NCBI GenBank assembly: GCA_022825385.1
Contig: JAJDWX010000023.1
Span: forward strand, 1 to 41,127
Length of the DNA stretch: 41,127 bases
Source of the DNA: Rhodothermales bacterium
GTDB taxonomy: Bacteria; Bacteroidota; Rhodothermia; Rhodothermales; VXPQ01
Reading direction: 5' to 3'
Positions within the stretch are counted from its first letter, which is position 1; the number at the start of each line of letters is the position of its first letter. The translations under genes and the position numbers were made by a program. Below are positions 16,205 to 24,043 of this stretch, one piece after another. Below the pieces are notes generated by a model. That model made no database searches. It was not told the origin of the DNA and saw nothing but the letters and a program-made list of their open reading frames with translations.

Positions 16205-16974
16205 GGCGTTTCCGGGTAATTAAGGGTTAATACCCCGTTTTCGGGGTTCTGTTTCGCGTTTTCTCCATGGCGCGGGCGTTTTATGAACCGGTATCCGACG
16301 CCGTACACCGTCTTTATCCATACGGGATCGTCGGGGTCCGGCTCGATTTTCTTGCGCAGCGCCGAAACGTGCCGGTCAATGGTGCGCGTGGATATGTCCA
16401 GCGAAATGCCCCATATGCTGCGCAGGATTTGTCCCCGGCTGACCGTCCGCCCCCGGTGCTCGATGAAGTACCGCAGGATGTCGAATTCCCTGGCGGTAAG
16501 CTGTACGGCGTCGCCGTCGCGGTGCGCCGTGTGACTGCTGAAATTCACATGCAAATCCCCGACTTCGTACGTGTCCCAGGGCTGTTCGGCGGGCGGGTTG
16601 CTGCGGCGAAGCAGCGCCTTGACCCGGGCCGCCAGTTCCTCGATATGAAAGGGCTTGGTCACGTAATCGTCTGCGCCTGCGTCGAATGCGCGCAGCTTGT
16701 CGTCGGCGTTGGCGCGAAAGGTCAACATGACGATCGGCGTGGTTACGCCCGCCAGGCGGGTCTTGCGCAATATGTCGAAACCGTTGCGCCGCGGCATGGC
16801 GATTTCGAGCAAGACAATGTCGTACGCAGGCATCCGGGTCAGGAGATGGAGTCCCTGCTCTCCGTCCCAGGCTCCGTTTACGACGTAGCCCTTGCGTTCG
16901 AAGAATTTCCGTAAGTTGGCGGATATTCGTACGTCGCTATCGACGATCAACATGCGCGTAGAGGCGTTCTTCAT
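16201..16974 (-). CDS. OmpR/PhoB-type response regulator with Glu at the phospho-acceptor position
   Basis: 257 residues from ATG 16974; an in-frame TTG at 16983 is a weaker start. The receiver domain (8-122) shows VDSD (11-14), LLEIAMP (55-61), T85 in MLTF and K107 in VTKPF. Glu57 stands where the phosphorylated Asp normally lies, and Ser13 replaces one of the two acidic pocket residues. The C-terminal winged helix (about 135-240) is intact: LTAREFDILRYF, then TIDRHVSALRKKI and YGVGYRF. DNA binding is therefore expected, while phosphorylation by a kinase is not. Glu may mimic the phosphorylated state. No sensor kinase gene is adjacent. It is coupled to the small membrane protein downstream and diverges from a small ORF at 17016. 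Confidence 0.88.
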   Translation of the reverse strand: MKNASTRMLIVDSDVRISANLRKFFERKGYVVNGAWDGEQGLHLLTRMPAYDIVLLEIAMPRRNGFDILRKTRLAGVTTPIVMLTFRANADDKLRAFDAGADDYVTKPFHIEELAARVKALLRRSNPPAEQPWDTYEVGDLHVNFSSHTAHRDGDAVQLTAREFDILRYFIEHRGRTVSRGQILRSIWGISLDISTRTIDRHVSALRKKIEPDPDDPVWIKTVYGVGYRFIKRPRHGENAKQNPENGVLTLNYPETP

Positions 16975-17015
16975 GGGGTTCAACCCGCTGTTTCAGCGAT
17001 TTTTTGCGAGGTTTT

Positions 17016-17228
17016 ATGAGTGGGTACAATGGAGTCATTCTCCTTACGCTGGTCGGTTTTCTGGCGCTGGCCGCGTTGCTGCTGACGCCGGTATACCGGT
17101 TTCTGAAGCGGGAGGAAAAAGTTGCGGAAGCCTGGACGGAAGACCCGTATGATTCGGTGGATTCGGTTCATTCCCCCGACGACGCGCCGGCAGGCGAATC
17201 GCCGGGCGGGGGCGACGCGCCGACGTAA
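17016..17228 (+). CDS. Small single-pass membrane protein (hypothetical)
   Basis: 70 residues from ATG 17016, preceded by GCGAGGTTTT; an in-frame ATG lies 12 bases upstream. The N-terminus has a strong transmembrane helix (GVILLTLVGFLALAALLLTPV) followed by KRE and an acidic, Pro/Gly-rich tail. The last 61 bases overlap the 3' end of the convergent comEA-like gene. It lies 41 bases from the divergent response-regulator gene. No family recognised. The good ribosome binding site and helix make it likely, but the overlap counts against it. Confidence 0.45.
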   Translation: MSGYNGVILLTLVGFLALAALLLTPVYRFLKREEKVAEAWTEDPYDSVDSVHSPDDAPAGESPGGGDAPT

Positions 17229-17776
17229 ATGTGCGGGCGAAGGCGTTCGAGGGTTTTCGGCCCGATGCCTTTCACCTGCTGCAGGTCGTCCGGCGAGCGA
17301 AATGCGCCGTAGGCCGCCCGAAACGCCAGAATGCGTTCCGCCGTTTTCGGTCCGATGCGGGGCAGCCGCTGGAGCTCCGCCGCGCCGGCCCGGTTTATGT
17401 CGATGCGCAGCGTTTCCGAATGGCCTGGAGCGCTTGCATTGTCCGCGGCTGGAGCGGACGACGCGGCGGGCGGTTCCCGCGCCGGAGACCGGGCCGAGGC
17501 GGAAAGATGGGCGGACGCGGTTCCCGGCGGGTTGTCCTCCGGCTCGCTGGCGGAGGCCCCGCTTGCCGAGGCCGTTTCCGCGCCGCTGTCGTCCTGCGAC
17601 CGCTCGAAAAAGAGCTGGTCCAGTTCGGCGTACGCATCCGGCGTCGCCAAAATGGCGCGTTGCTGGACTTGCCGCACAATAATTCCGATTATGAGGAGGC
17701 CCGACAGGCACGAAAGCGCCATGGCTTCGTGTTTCGTAAGGCTGAGTCGTTGCTGAAGGCGATGAAGCAGTCGCAT
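17168..17776 (-). CDS. ComEA-like helix-hairpin-helix protein, membrane-anchored
   Basis: 202 residues from ATG 17776. A membrane helix near the N-terminus (LSCLSGLLIIGIIV, about 22-35) is followed by a low-complexity Ser/Ala/Pro linker (about 60-125). The C-terminal double HhH domain (about 128-190) reads DINRAGAAELQRLPRIGPKTAERI ... LQQVKGIGPKTLERL, the typical ComEA non-specific DNA-binding unit used in DNA uptake. The C-terminus has a short acidic/Pro tail overlapping the convergent small ORF. It is divergent from recO, with 67 bases between the starts. Membrane-bound competence protein is the best call. A general HhH DNA-binding protein is the alternative. Confidence 0.82.
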   Translation of the reverse strand: MRLLHRLQQRLSLTKHEAMALSCLSGLLIIGIIVRQVQQRAILATPDAYAELDQLFFERSQDDSGAETASASGASASEPEDNPPGTASAHLSASARSPAREPPAASSAPAADNASAPGHSETLRIDINRAGAAELQRLPRIGPKTAERILAFRAAYGAFRSPDDLQQVKGIGPKTLERLRPHIYVGASPPPGDSPAGASSGE

Positions 17777-17789
17777 GGCTTTTTTTGAT

Positions 17790-17825
17790 CTATAGACACA
17801 TAAAAAGCCCGGATATAACCTCCGC
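17790..17825. promoter_or_regulatory. Dispersed 36-bp motif, copy 1, in the comEA/recO divergent promoter region
   Basis: The segment begins CTATAGACACA and ends ATATAACCTCCGC. It is nearly the same as 39004-39040. In both copies TAGACA and TATAAC are exactly 15 bases apart, like -35/-10 boxes reading rightward. Here they would place a start about 19 bases ahead of recO. Confidence 0.45.
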
Positions 17826-17843
17826 CCCGAAAAATTTCGAAAA

Positions 17844-18602
17844 ATGATTGTTCGCACCGAGGCGATCGTGCTCAGAAGCATCCAGTACGGCGAAACCAGT
17901 CGGATCGTCACCCTTTTCACCAAAGAAAAAGGCAAGGCAGCCGCCATGGCGCGGGGCGCGCTGCGGCCCAAAAGCCGGTTCGGATCGACCTTGCAACCCA
18001 TGTCGTACGTGCAGGCCGTTTTGTACTGGAAGGCGTCCCGACAGGTGCAGACGCTTTCCGAATGCAGCCATGTCCGTACGTTCGGGCGGCTGCGGACGAA
18101 TCTTGCGGCGCTGGCGTACGGGCAGCGCGTGGTCGAAATCGCGCAGGCGCTGATGCAGGACGAGGACGAAAATCCGCTCGTGTTCGCCCTGCTTCTGGAC
18201 GCGCTGGAGCGACTGGATCGGTACGAGGGGCGGGCCGAGCAGGTCTTCTTTTTGTTTCAGCTCCATTTGGCCCGGATTCTTGGCTTTTCGCCGGACATCG
18301 ACCGGGAGGCCGTCGAGCGCGTCCCGGAATCCGGGGGCGCGCTGCTGCTGGAAACCGGGTCGGTGGAGCCGTCCAGGGGGCAGGGGAGTCCCGAAACCAT
18401 GCGCTTCGCCGCCCGCCGGACCTTGCGCGCCTTCGCCATCGTGGCCCGCGCCGACCCCGATACGGTCATGGAGATGCGGCTGGACAAGCGCACCGCCGCG
18501 GAACTGGGCCAGCTCATTGAGGATTTTCTTCGGTATCACGTCGAAGACGCCTTGCCGACGCGCGGCAGCCGCGTGGTGAAGCAACTTTTTAGCGATCTCT
18601 GA
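17844..18602 (+). CDS. recO: DNA repair protein RecO
   Basis: 252 residues, normal length. The N-terminal OB fold starts with the family signature RTEAIVLRSIQYGETSRIVTLFTKEKGK (about 4-31) and continues with RGALRPKSRFGS. The C-terminal helical domain covers about 90-250. RecO loads RecA onto SSB-covered ssDNA with RecR in the RecFOR pathway. The Cys4 zinc-finger found in many RecO proteins is absent; the matching region reads ESGGALLLETGS. A promoter-like repeat lies just upstream. Its co-location with lexA downstream is consistent with a DNA-repair cluster, although lexA has its own promoter. Confidence 0.92.
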   Translation: MIVRTEAIVLRSIQYGETSRIVTLFTKEKGKAAAMARGALRPKSRFGSTLQPMSYVQAVLYWKASRQVQTLSECSHVRTFGRLRTNLAALAYGQRVVEIAQALMQDEDENPLVFALLLDALERLDRYEGRAEQVFFLFQLHLARILGFSPDIDREAVERVPESGGALLLETGSVEPSRGQGSPETMRFAARRTLRAFAIVARADPDTVMEMRLDKRTAAELGQLIEDFLRYHVEDALPTRGSRVVKQLFSDL

Positions 18603-18654
18603 GCGCCGCCAGGCCCTTTTGATTGGCCGTCCTGAAATATTTTTTTCGCCGGGC

Positions 18655-18699
18655 TTGACGCGGAGCGCGTTTGAACATATATTGTACATATGTATGCGG
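18655..18699 (+). promoter_or_regulatory. lexA promoter with overlapping palindromic operator
   Basis: TTGACG (18655-18660), a 17-nt spacer and TATATT (18678-18683) form a strong sigma70-type promoter. An imperfect palindrome, ACATATATTGTACATATGT (18675-18693), covers the -10 and start site. Self-repression by LexA at this place is the usual arrangement. The sequence differs from the E. coli and Bacillus SOS boxes. Confidence 0.6.
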
Positions 18700-18744
18700 C
18701 CGCCTGCGGCCTCGCAACACGCCATCCAACTGCCTCCAAATGGT

Positions 18745-19398
18745 ATGCCTCGCAAAAACCTCACCTCGAAACAGTACGAATTCCTCCAGTATGTCTCGGG
18801 CTACCTTCGCAAGCATCGCGTGTGGCCCACCTACCGGGAGATCGCCGAGCATTTCCGGTATCGGTCCACCAACAGCGTGACGCAGAATCTCGAAGCGATC
18901 TGCAAAAAGGGGTTCCTGACGCGCGGCCTTCGGGGATATTGCTTCCCGGACGAAGACGAATTTCTGACGAGCGCGGCGGGGATTCCCGTGCGCGGCGTCA
19001 TCGCGGCGGGGCATTTGCAGGAAGCCGTCGAAGCCGACCTTGGAACCATTACGCTCGAAACGCTCTTTCCCAATCTGGATCGCATTTTCGCCATCCGCGT
19101 ATCGGGGCAGTCCATGATCGGCGCGGACATTCACGACGGGGATTACGTCTTGCTGATAGACGACGATATTCCCAACGGGGGCATCGGGGCCATTCTCTAC
19201 GATGGCGAGACTTCCCTGAAGCGGATATATTACGACGGAAACGGGCTGCGCCTCGAACCGGCCAACGAGGAATACGCGGATATTCATATCAAGCCGGACG
19301 TTTTCGAAGAAGTTCGGGTGCTTGGACGCTACGTAGGGCATGTGAACCATAGCGGCATGTACCGTACCTACGGCCCGCCGCGCAGTTATCGAGCATGA
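18745..19398 (+). CDS. lexA: LexA-family SOS repressor
   Basis: 217 residues from ATG 18745 (MPRKNLTSKQYEFLQYV), the usual LexA beginning; longer in-frame starts add a non-family tail. The N-terminal winged HTH spans 1-68. The linker contains the self-cleavage Ala-Gly (A88-G89 in VIAAGH). The S24 peptidase domain has Ser123 in VSGQSMIGADIHDGDYV and Lys159 in ETSLKRI, the catalytic dyad. It represses SOS genes until RecA* triggers autocleavage. It has its own promoter with a palindrome over the -10 box. Its stop overlaps the start of hyuA (ATGA), an unusual operon partner. Confidence 0.92.
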   Translation: MPRKNLTSKQYEFLQYVSGYLRKHRVWPTYREIAEHFRYRSTNSVTQNLEAICKKGFLTRGLRGYCFPDEDEFLTSAAGIPVRGVIAAGHLQEAVEADLGTITLETLFPNLDRIFAIRVSGQSMIGADIHDGDYVLLIDDDIPNGGIGAILYDGETSLKRIYYDGNGLRLEPANEEYADIHIKPDVFEEVRVLGRYVGHVNHSGMYRTYGPPRSYRA

Positions 19399-21392
19399 CG
19401 GAACGCATCGGGATCGATACCGGGGGCACGTTCACGGATTTCGCGCGCCTGAAGGACGGGGAGCTGGTTGTTTGCAAGACGGCCACCACGCCGCAGGACC
19501 AGAGCCGCGCCGTGGAGGAAGGCGTACGGCGGCTTGGCGTCGCAGCGGACGCCGCCATCGCGCATGGCACCACCGTGGCGACGAATGCGCTCCTCGAACG
19601 CCGGGGCGCCCGCTGCGCCCTGATTGCGACCCGGGGTTTTCGCGACGTGCTGGCTATCGGGCGGCAGAATCGTCCCGATCTGTACGCATTGTCCCAGCGT
19701 CGCCCGCCGCCGCTCGTCCCGGCGGACCTGCGATTCGAAGTCGCGGAGCGGGTGACCGCCGACGGTTCCGTCCTGACGCCGCTGGACGAGCGCGCCGTCG
19801 CCGCCCTCGGCGAAAGGCTGCAAGGGCTGGGCGTGGCAAGCGTGGCGATCATATACCTTTTTTCGTTTCTGTACCCGGAACACGAGCGCAGGACAGCGGA
19901 AATTCTGAAGGAATATCTTCCCGACGCCCGGTTCTCGCTGAGCGCGGACATTCTGCCGGAATACCGGGAATACGAACGCGCGGCTACGACCGTCGCGAAT
20001 GCGTACCTGCAACCCGTTGCGGCGCGGTATCTGGATCGGCTCGGGCGGGTTGTGGCGCCGAGGCCGGTGCGCGTCATGCAATCGAACGGCGGGGTGATCG
20101 GGACGAAACAGGCGGCGCGGCGCCCGGCGCGCCTCGCGCTCAGCGGTCCGGCGGGCGGGGTGGTGGGGGCCTTTCGCCTGGCCAAAACGGCGCTGGGCGA
20201 GCAGGCGCCAAAAATTCTCACACTCGACATGGGGGGCACCAGCACGGATGTGGCGTTGTGTCCCGGCGAAATACCGCGCACCGCCGAAAGCGCCATCGCA
20301 GGATTGCCGCTGCGCCTGCCCTCGGTGGACATACATACGGTGGGCGCAGGCGGGGGCAGCCTGGCCCATGCCGACGCAGCGAACGCGCTGCATGTGGGCC
20401 CCGCCAGCGCGGGCGCCGCGCCGGGGCCTGCGTGTTACGGACGGGGCGGCGAAGCGCCTGCGGTTACGGACGCGAACGTGGTCCTTGGACGCATCCTGCC
20501 GGACCGCTTTCTGGGGGGCGAGTTTGGGCTCGACGCCGACGCCGCGCGGCGCGCCGTCGAACAATTAGGGCGGCCGCTGGGCCTTTCCCTACGCGAAACG
20601 GCGCTGGGGATCGTTCGGATCGCCAACGCATCCATGGAGCGGGCCTTGCGCCGCGTATCGGTCGAGCGGGGGTACGATCCGAAAGAGTACGCGCTGGTCC
20701 CGTTCGGGGGCGCGGGGCCGTTGCACGCTTGCGAACTGGCGGACGCGCTTTCGATCCGCCGGATTTTGTTGCCGCCCCAGCCGGGGGTGTTGAGCGCTCT
20801 CGGTTTGTTGATGGCGGACGTGGCGTACGATACGTCCCTTGCGGCGCCCGCCGACGAGGCGGCCCTCGCGGCGCTGTATGCGCGGGAAACGGAGCGCGTC
20901 CTGAAGGTATTCGCCGGAGAGGGACGCGGGCGCCCCGTCGTCGAAACCTTTGCGGACATGCGCTACCAGGGGCAAAGCTACGAATTGACCGTGCCGACAG
21001 ACCCCGCCCGCCCCGACGACGCCCGCCGCCGCTTTCATGCGCGCCATGCCCGCCGGTACGGCTACGCGACGCCGGACGCCCCCGTAGAGATTGTGACGCT
21101 GCGCGTACGGGGAACGGCGCCTGGCGCGGAGGCGCCGTTGCCAAGGGATGCGGAGCGGGCCGAGGCGTCAGCGACTTCCGGGACGGCGCAGGTCGGCCAG
21201 ACGCCGGTGACGCTGGATACCGGCGAGGAGGCGATGGCGGCCTTGTATGATCGGGATCGGCTGCGGTGGGGCCATGCTTTCGAGGGGCCTGCCGTGGTGG
21301 TTCAGTACGATGCGACTGCGTTCGTCGCGCCTTCGTGGCGCGTGGAGGCGGACGCCTGGCGCAACTTGCATTTTTCCCGTCTTCCGGACTAA
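19395..21392 (+). CDS. hyuA: HyuA-type hydantoinase/oxoprolinase subunit A
   Basis: 665 residues. It has the Hydant_A_N start RIGIDTGGTFTD (about 4-15) and a second HGTTVATNALLERRGA block (about 56-71). The central hydantoinase_A domain contains DMGGTSTDVALC (about 279-290) and the AGGGSLA region. The family covers ATP-dependent N-methylhydantoinase, 5-oxoprolinase and acetone/acetophenone carboxylase alpha-type subunits with an actin-like ATPase fold. The exact substrate is not decidable here. It works with the HyuB subunit encoded 14 bases downstream. Its start overlaps the lexA stop, so the pair may be transcribed from the lexA promoter. Confidence 0.9.
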   Translation: MTERIGIDTGGTFTDFARLKDGELVVCKTATTPQDQSRAVEEGVRRLGVAADAAIAHGTTVATNALLERRGARCALIATRGFRDVLAIGRQNRPDLYALSQRRPPPLVPADLRFEVAERVTADGSVLTPLDERAVAALGERLQGLGVASVAIIYLFSFLYPEHERRTAEILKEYLPDARFSLSADILPEYREYERAATTVANAYLQPVAARYLDRLGRVVAPRPVRVMQSNGGVIGTKQAARRPARLALSGPAGGVVGAFRLAKTALGEQAPKILTLDMGGTSTDVALCPGEIPRTAESAIAGLPLRLPSVDIHTVGAGGGSLAHADAANALHVGPASAGAAPGPACYGRGGEAPAVTDANVVLGRILPDRFLGGEFGLDADAARRAVEQLGRPLGLSLRETALGIVRIANASMERALRRVSVERGYDPKEYALVPFGGAGPLHACELADALSIRRILLPPQPGVLSALGLLMADVAYDTSLAAPADEAALAALYARETERVLKVFAGEGRGRPVVETFADMRYQGQSYELTVPTDPARPDDARRRFHARHARRYGYATPDAPVEIVTLRVRGTAPGAEAPLPRDAERAEASATSGTAQVGQTPVTLDTGEEAMAALYDRDRLRWGHAFEGPAVVVQYDATAFVAPSWRVEADAWRNLHFSRLPD

Positions 21393-21406
21393 GGATACGC
21401 TGATCA

Positions 21407-22981
21407 ATGGACCCGATTCTCCTGGAACTGTACCGGCATCGGTTCGCGGGCGTCGCCGAGGAAATGGGCGTGACGCTGCGGCGGACGGCGTATTCGCCCA
21501 ATATCAAGGAGCGGCTGGATTTCTCGTGCGCCGTGTTCGACCGGCGCGGCGGACTGGTGGCGCAGGCCGCGCACATTCCGGTTCATCTCGGGGCCATGCC
21601 GCGCAGCCTCGAAGCGGCGCTGAACGCCATCGACGCATGGCGCCCCGGAGACGCCGCGATTCTGAACGATCCGTACGAGGGCGGCACGCACTTGCCGGAC
21701 ATTACCATGATTTCTCCGGTGTTTGCAGAGGGGCGCCTTGCGTTCTTCGCAGCGAGCCGGGCGCACCACGCCGACGTGGGCGGCATGAGTCCCGGATCGC
21801 TGCCGCTTTCTCGCGAATTGTATCAGGAAGGCGTCATTATTCCTCCCGTGAAGTGGCGCAAGGAGGGCAAGGTCGTCGCCGATCTGGAGCGGCTCATCTT
21901 GCGCAACGTGCGTACGCCGGCGGAGCGGCGCGGCGACCTGGCGGCGCAGCAGGCGGCCCATGCGGTGGCGGAGGCCCGCCTTGCGGCGCTGATCGAGCGG
22001 CATGGCGCGGCGGAGGCGGAAGCGTACGCGCGCCATTTGCCTGCGTGGAGCGAGCGGCTCTTTCGGGAGCGCATTCGGGCGTGGCCGGACGGAGTGTTCC
22101 GGTTCGAGGATACGCTGGAGCCGGATTTTGTGGATGCGGCGGCGGGGGAAAAGATTGTTATTCGGGTGGCGGCCCATATTCGGGGGGACGGCGTGACGTT
22201 CGATTTCGAGGGGACGTCGCCCGCCACAGACGGTTCGCTGAACGCGCCGCTGCCGGTTACGGAGGCGGCCTGCTACTACGCCGCGCGGGCGCTGGCGGCG
22301 GCGGACATTCCCATGAATGCGGGGTGTTTCGCCCCGGTTCGCGTCGCGGCGCCGCCGGGGTGCCTCGTGCATGCCCGCCCGCCGCATGCGGTGGCCGCCG
22401 GCAATGTCGAAACCTCGCAGCGCATCGTGGACGCGGCGCTTGGCGCGTTGGCGCAGGCCCTGCCGAACGAGGTGTGCGCCGCCGGGCAGGGCACGATGAA
22501 CAATCTGACCATCGGGGGTTTTCGCGCCGACGGGTCCCCCTATGCGTACTACGAAACCATCGGGGGCGGGATGGGGGCTTCTGCCGGGGCGGACGGTCTG
22601 GGCGGGGTGCATGTGCACATGAGCAACACGCTCAATACGCCGGTCGAGGCGCTGGAAATGGCGTTTCCGTTTCGGATCGAGACGTATGCGCTGCGTCGCG
22701 GGAGCGGCGGGGCGGGCGCGCGGCGGGGCGGAGACGGATTGGTGCGGACGTACCGGTTGCTGCGGCCCGCCACCGTAACGGTGATTAGCGAGCGGCGGCG
22801 GACGCCTCCGTGGGGATTGCAGGGCGGGGCGTCCGGCGCCTGCGGACGCAATACGCTCGTGCGTTCGGACGGCAAGGAAGAAATCTTGCCCGCCAAGTTC
22901 AGCCGCCGGTTCGAGGCGGGCGACATGCTGCGCATCGAAACGCCGGGAGGCGGGGGCTGGGGCGAGGCGGACGGGGCCTGA
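21407..22981 (+). CDS. hyuB: HyuB-type hydantoinase/oxoprolinase subunit B
   Basis: 524 residues, the usual Hydantoinase_B length. Features are LYRHRFAGVAEEMGVTLRRTAYSPNIKERLDFSCAVFD (about 6-43), NDPYEGGTHLPDITMISPVF (about 86-105), FDFEGTSPATDGSLNAP, and near the end GGAGARRGGDGLVRTYRLL. It forms the catalytic complex with HyuA for ATP-dependent opening of cyclic amides or an analogous carboxylation. AAGGA precedes the ATG by 11 bases, inside the motif AAGGATACGCTGATCAA that recurs elsewhere in the window. No transporter or carbamoylase gene accompanies the pair, so the physiological substrate is unclear. Confidence 0.9.
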   Translation: MDPILLELYRHRFAGVAEEMGVTLRRTAYSPNIKERLDFSCAVFDRRGGLVAQAAHIPVHLGAMPRSLEAALNAIDAWRPGDAAILNDPYEGGTHLPDITMISPVFAEGRLAFFAASRAHHADVGGMSPGSLPLSRELYQEGVIIPPVKWRKEGKVVADLERLILRNVRTPAERRGDLAAQQAAHAVAEARLAALIERHGAAEAEAYARHLPAWSERLFRERIRAWPDGVFRFEDTLEPDFVDAAAGEKIVIRVAAHIRGDGVTFDFEGTSPATDGSLNAPLPVTEAACYYAARALAAADIPMNAGCFAPVRVAAPPGCLVHARPPHAVAAGNVETSQRIVDAALGALAQALPNEVCAAGQGTMNNLTIGGFRADGSPYAYYETIGGGMGASAGADGLGGVHVHMSNTLNTPVEALEMAFPFRIETYALRRGSGGAGARRGGDGLVRTYRLLRPATVTVISERRRTPPWGLQGGASGACGRNTLVRSDGKEEILPAKFSRRFEAGDMLRIETPGGGGWGEADGA

Positions 22982-22985
22982 GGGG

Positions 22986-23014
22986 TTGCATAGGTGCCCC
23001 GATTTTTGTATTCT
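22986..23014 (+). promoter_or_regulatory. Candidate promoter of the Hachiman-like operon
   Basis: TTGCAT (22986-22991), a 17-nt spacer and TATTCT (23009-23014) lie just after hyuB. A start near 23021 would give a leader of about 190 nt that contains all four hairpin repeats before the ATG at 23210. Confidence 0.45.
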
Positions 23015-23035
23015 GTGCACGGGTATAACCAAAGG

Positions 23036-23195
23036 CCGTTATTATGCGAAAAACGTATAGAAGGGGTTGTTGCTATGCAAAAAATGCATAGCGCGGTGCG
23101 CCGACGGGACGAAATAGCGATCTCCTAACTGGCTCCACCCCGTTGCTATGCAAAAAATGCATAGAAAGGCCTTTTCTTATGCAAAAAACGCATAA
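23036..23195 (+). repeat. Two copies of a 56-bp double-hairpin module in the leader of hamA
   Basis: Module A (23036-23091) and module B (23140-23195) are separated by 48 bases. Each has two AT-rich hairpins of the type CTATGCA-AAAAA-TGCATAG (hairpins at 23043-23059, 23073-23091, 23146-23164 and 23177-23195), joined by a GAAnGG...TT linker. The middle two hairpins have perfect 7-bp stems and identical sequences. The outer ones carry changes, some compensating. They could act as operators for a dimeric protein or as RNA hairpins. Confidence 0.85.
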
Positions 23196-23209
23196 AAGCA
23201 TTTGTAAAG

Positions 23210-24043
23210 ATGGTGAGCACGAGAGCAGGAAGCGGTACCGGGCCTGGCGCTCGGGTGTCCGCAGGTTTGATTGCGTATACGCTGGGCAAGGAGCCGTGCA
23301 CCGGAGTCGGTATTACGTGGGCGTCCAGCGAATTAGACGATGCCTTGACAGGCTCTGTCATAAGCATTCTGCGCGACGATTCGGGTTCGGCGCTAATCAA
23401 GGAGGCGTTGATACCACTGGGCGAAACGGACTTTGTCGCCGAGCGCGTTAATGAACGGTTAAAAAGGGGGTTCAAGAACTGGCGTGTCGGCGAAGCTATC
23501 GCTGAAGCGTACCTTAAGGATTGGCGCGAATGTAATTTTCCGTGGCCGATGAGTCGGGATGAGCGGCAATTCGGGGCGAGCCTTCCTGGCGCTGATCTCG
23601 TGGGATTCGCAATGGAGGACGGGCGCTATAGATTGGTATTCGGCGAAGTCAAAACCTCGTCCGATACTCGCTATCCGCCGGGCGTCGTTCATGGCAAATC
23701 GGGGCTTCGGCAACAGATAGAGAACTTGCGCAATGATGTTAACCTTCGGGATGTCTTGGTCAATTATATGCTTATTCGTTCTCGGAATACCGATTGGGCC
23801 TGCCTGTTTATGCAGGCCGTGGAACGGTATTTGTCTGCTAAAAGCGATGTTCGATTGTACGGAGTCCTTGTCCGCGATGTACCCCCGGATGAACGCGATC
23901 TCCGGGGCATCGTGTTGGAACTTGCTTCCGATTGTCCTGAAGGAATGGACATCGCATTCCTTGGAATATACTTGCCCGGGGGCCGAATCAACGATTTGGG
24001 CAAGGACGTTCTGGCACGCATGAAGGGAGGTGATGCGGGATGA
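23210..24043 (+). CDS. HamA-like nuclease (DUF1837 type) of a Hachiman/AbpAB-like defence system
   Basis: 277 residues. A PD-(D/E)xK-type core is visible: GEAIAEAYL (E95), GADLVGF (D129) and FGEVKTSSD (E146-x-K148), followed by a helix with QQIENLRND. This order (GE, GxD, GExK) is the DUF1837 pattern of HamA/AbpA, the effector nuclease of Hachiman, which the partner helicase restrains until it meets damaged or phage DNA. The gene overlaps the helicase gene by ATGA, which fits a two-gene system. The start ATG 23210 lacks a strong ribosome binding site, and the first 20 residues (Gly/Ser/Arg-rich) may be untranslated. The sequence appears divergent, so HamA membership rests on motif order and partner rather than a database match. 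Confidence 0.68.
   Translation: MVSTRAGSGTGPGARVSAGLIAYTLGKEPCTGVGITWASSELDDALTGSVISILRDDSGSALIKEALIPLGETDFVAERVNERLKRGFKNWRVGEAIAEAYLKDWRECNFPWPMSRDERQFGASLPGADLVGFAMEDGRYRLVFGEVKTSSDTRYPPGVVHGKSGLRQQIENLRNDVNLRDVLVNYMLIRSRNTDWACLFMQAVERYLSAKSDVRLYGVLVRDVPPDERDLRGIVLELASDCPEGMDIAFLGIYLPGGRINDLGKDVLARMKGGDAG

Noticed and set aside
23036-23195. CRISPR-like array
   Set aside because: Only four short hairpins in two larger direct copies; spacing is uneven and no cas genes are present.
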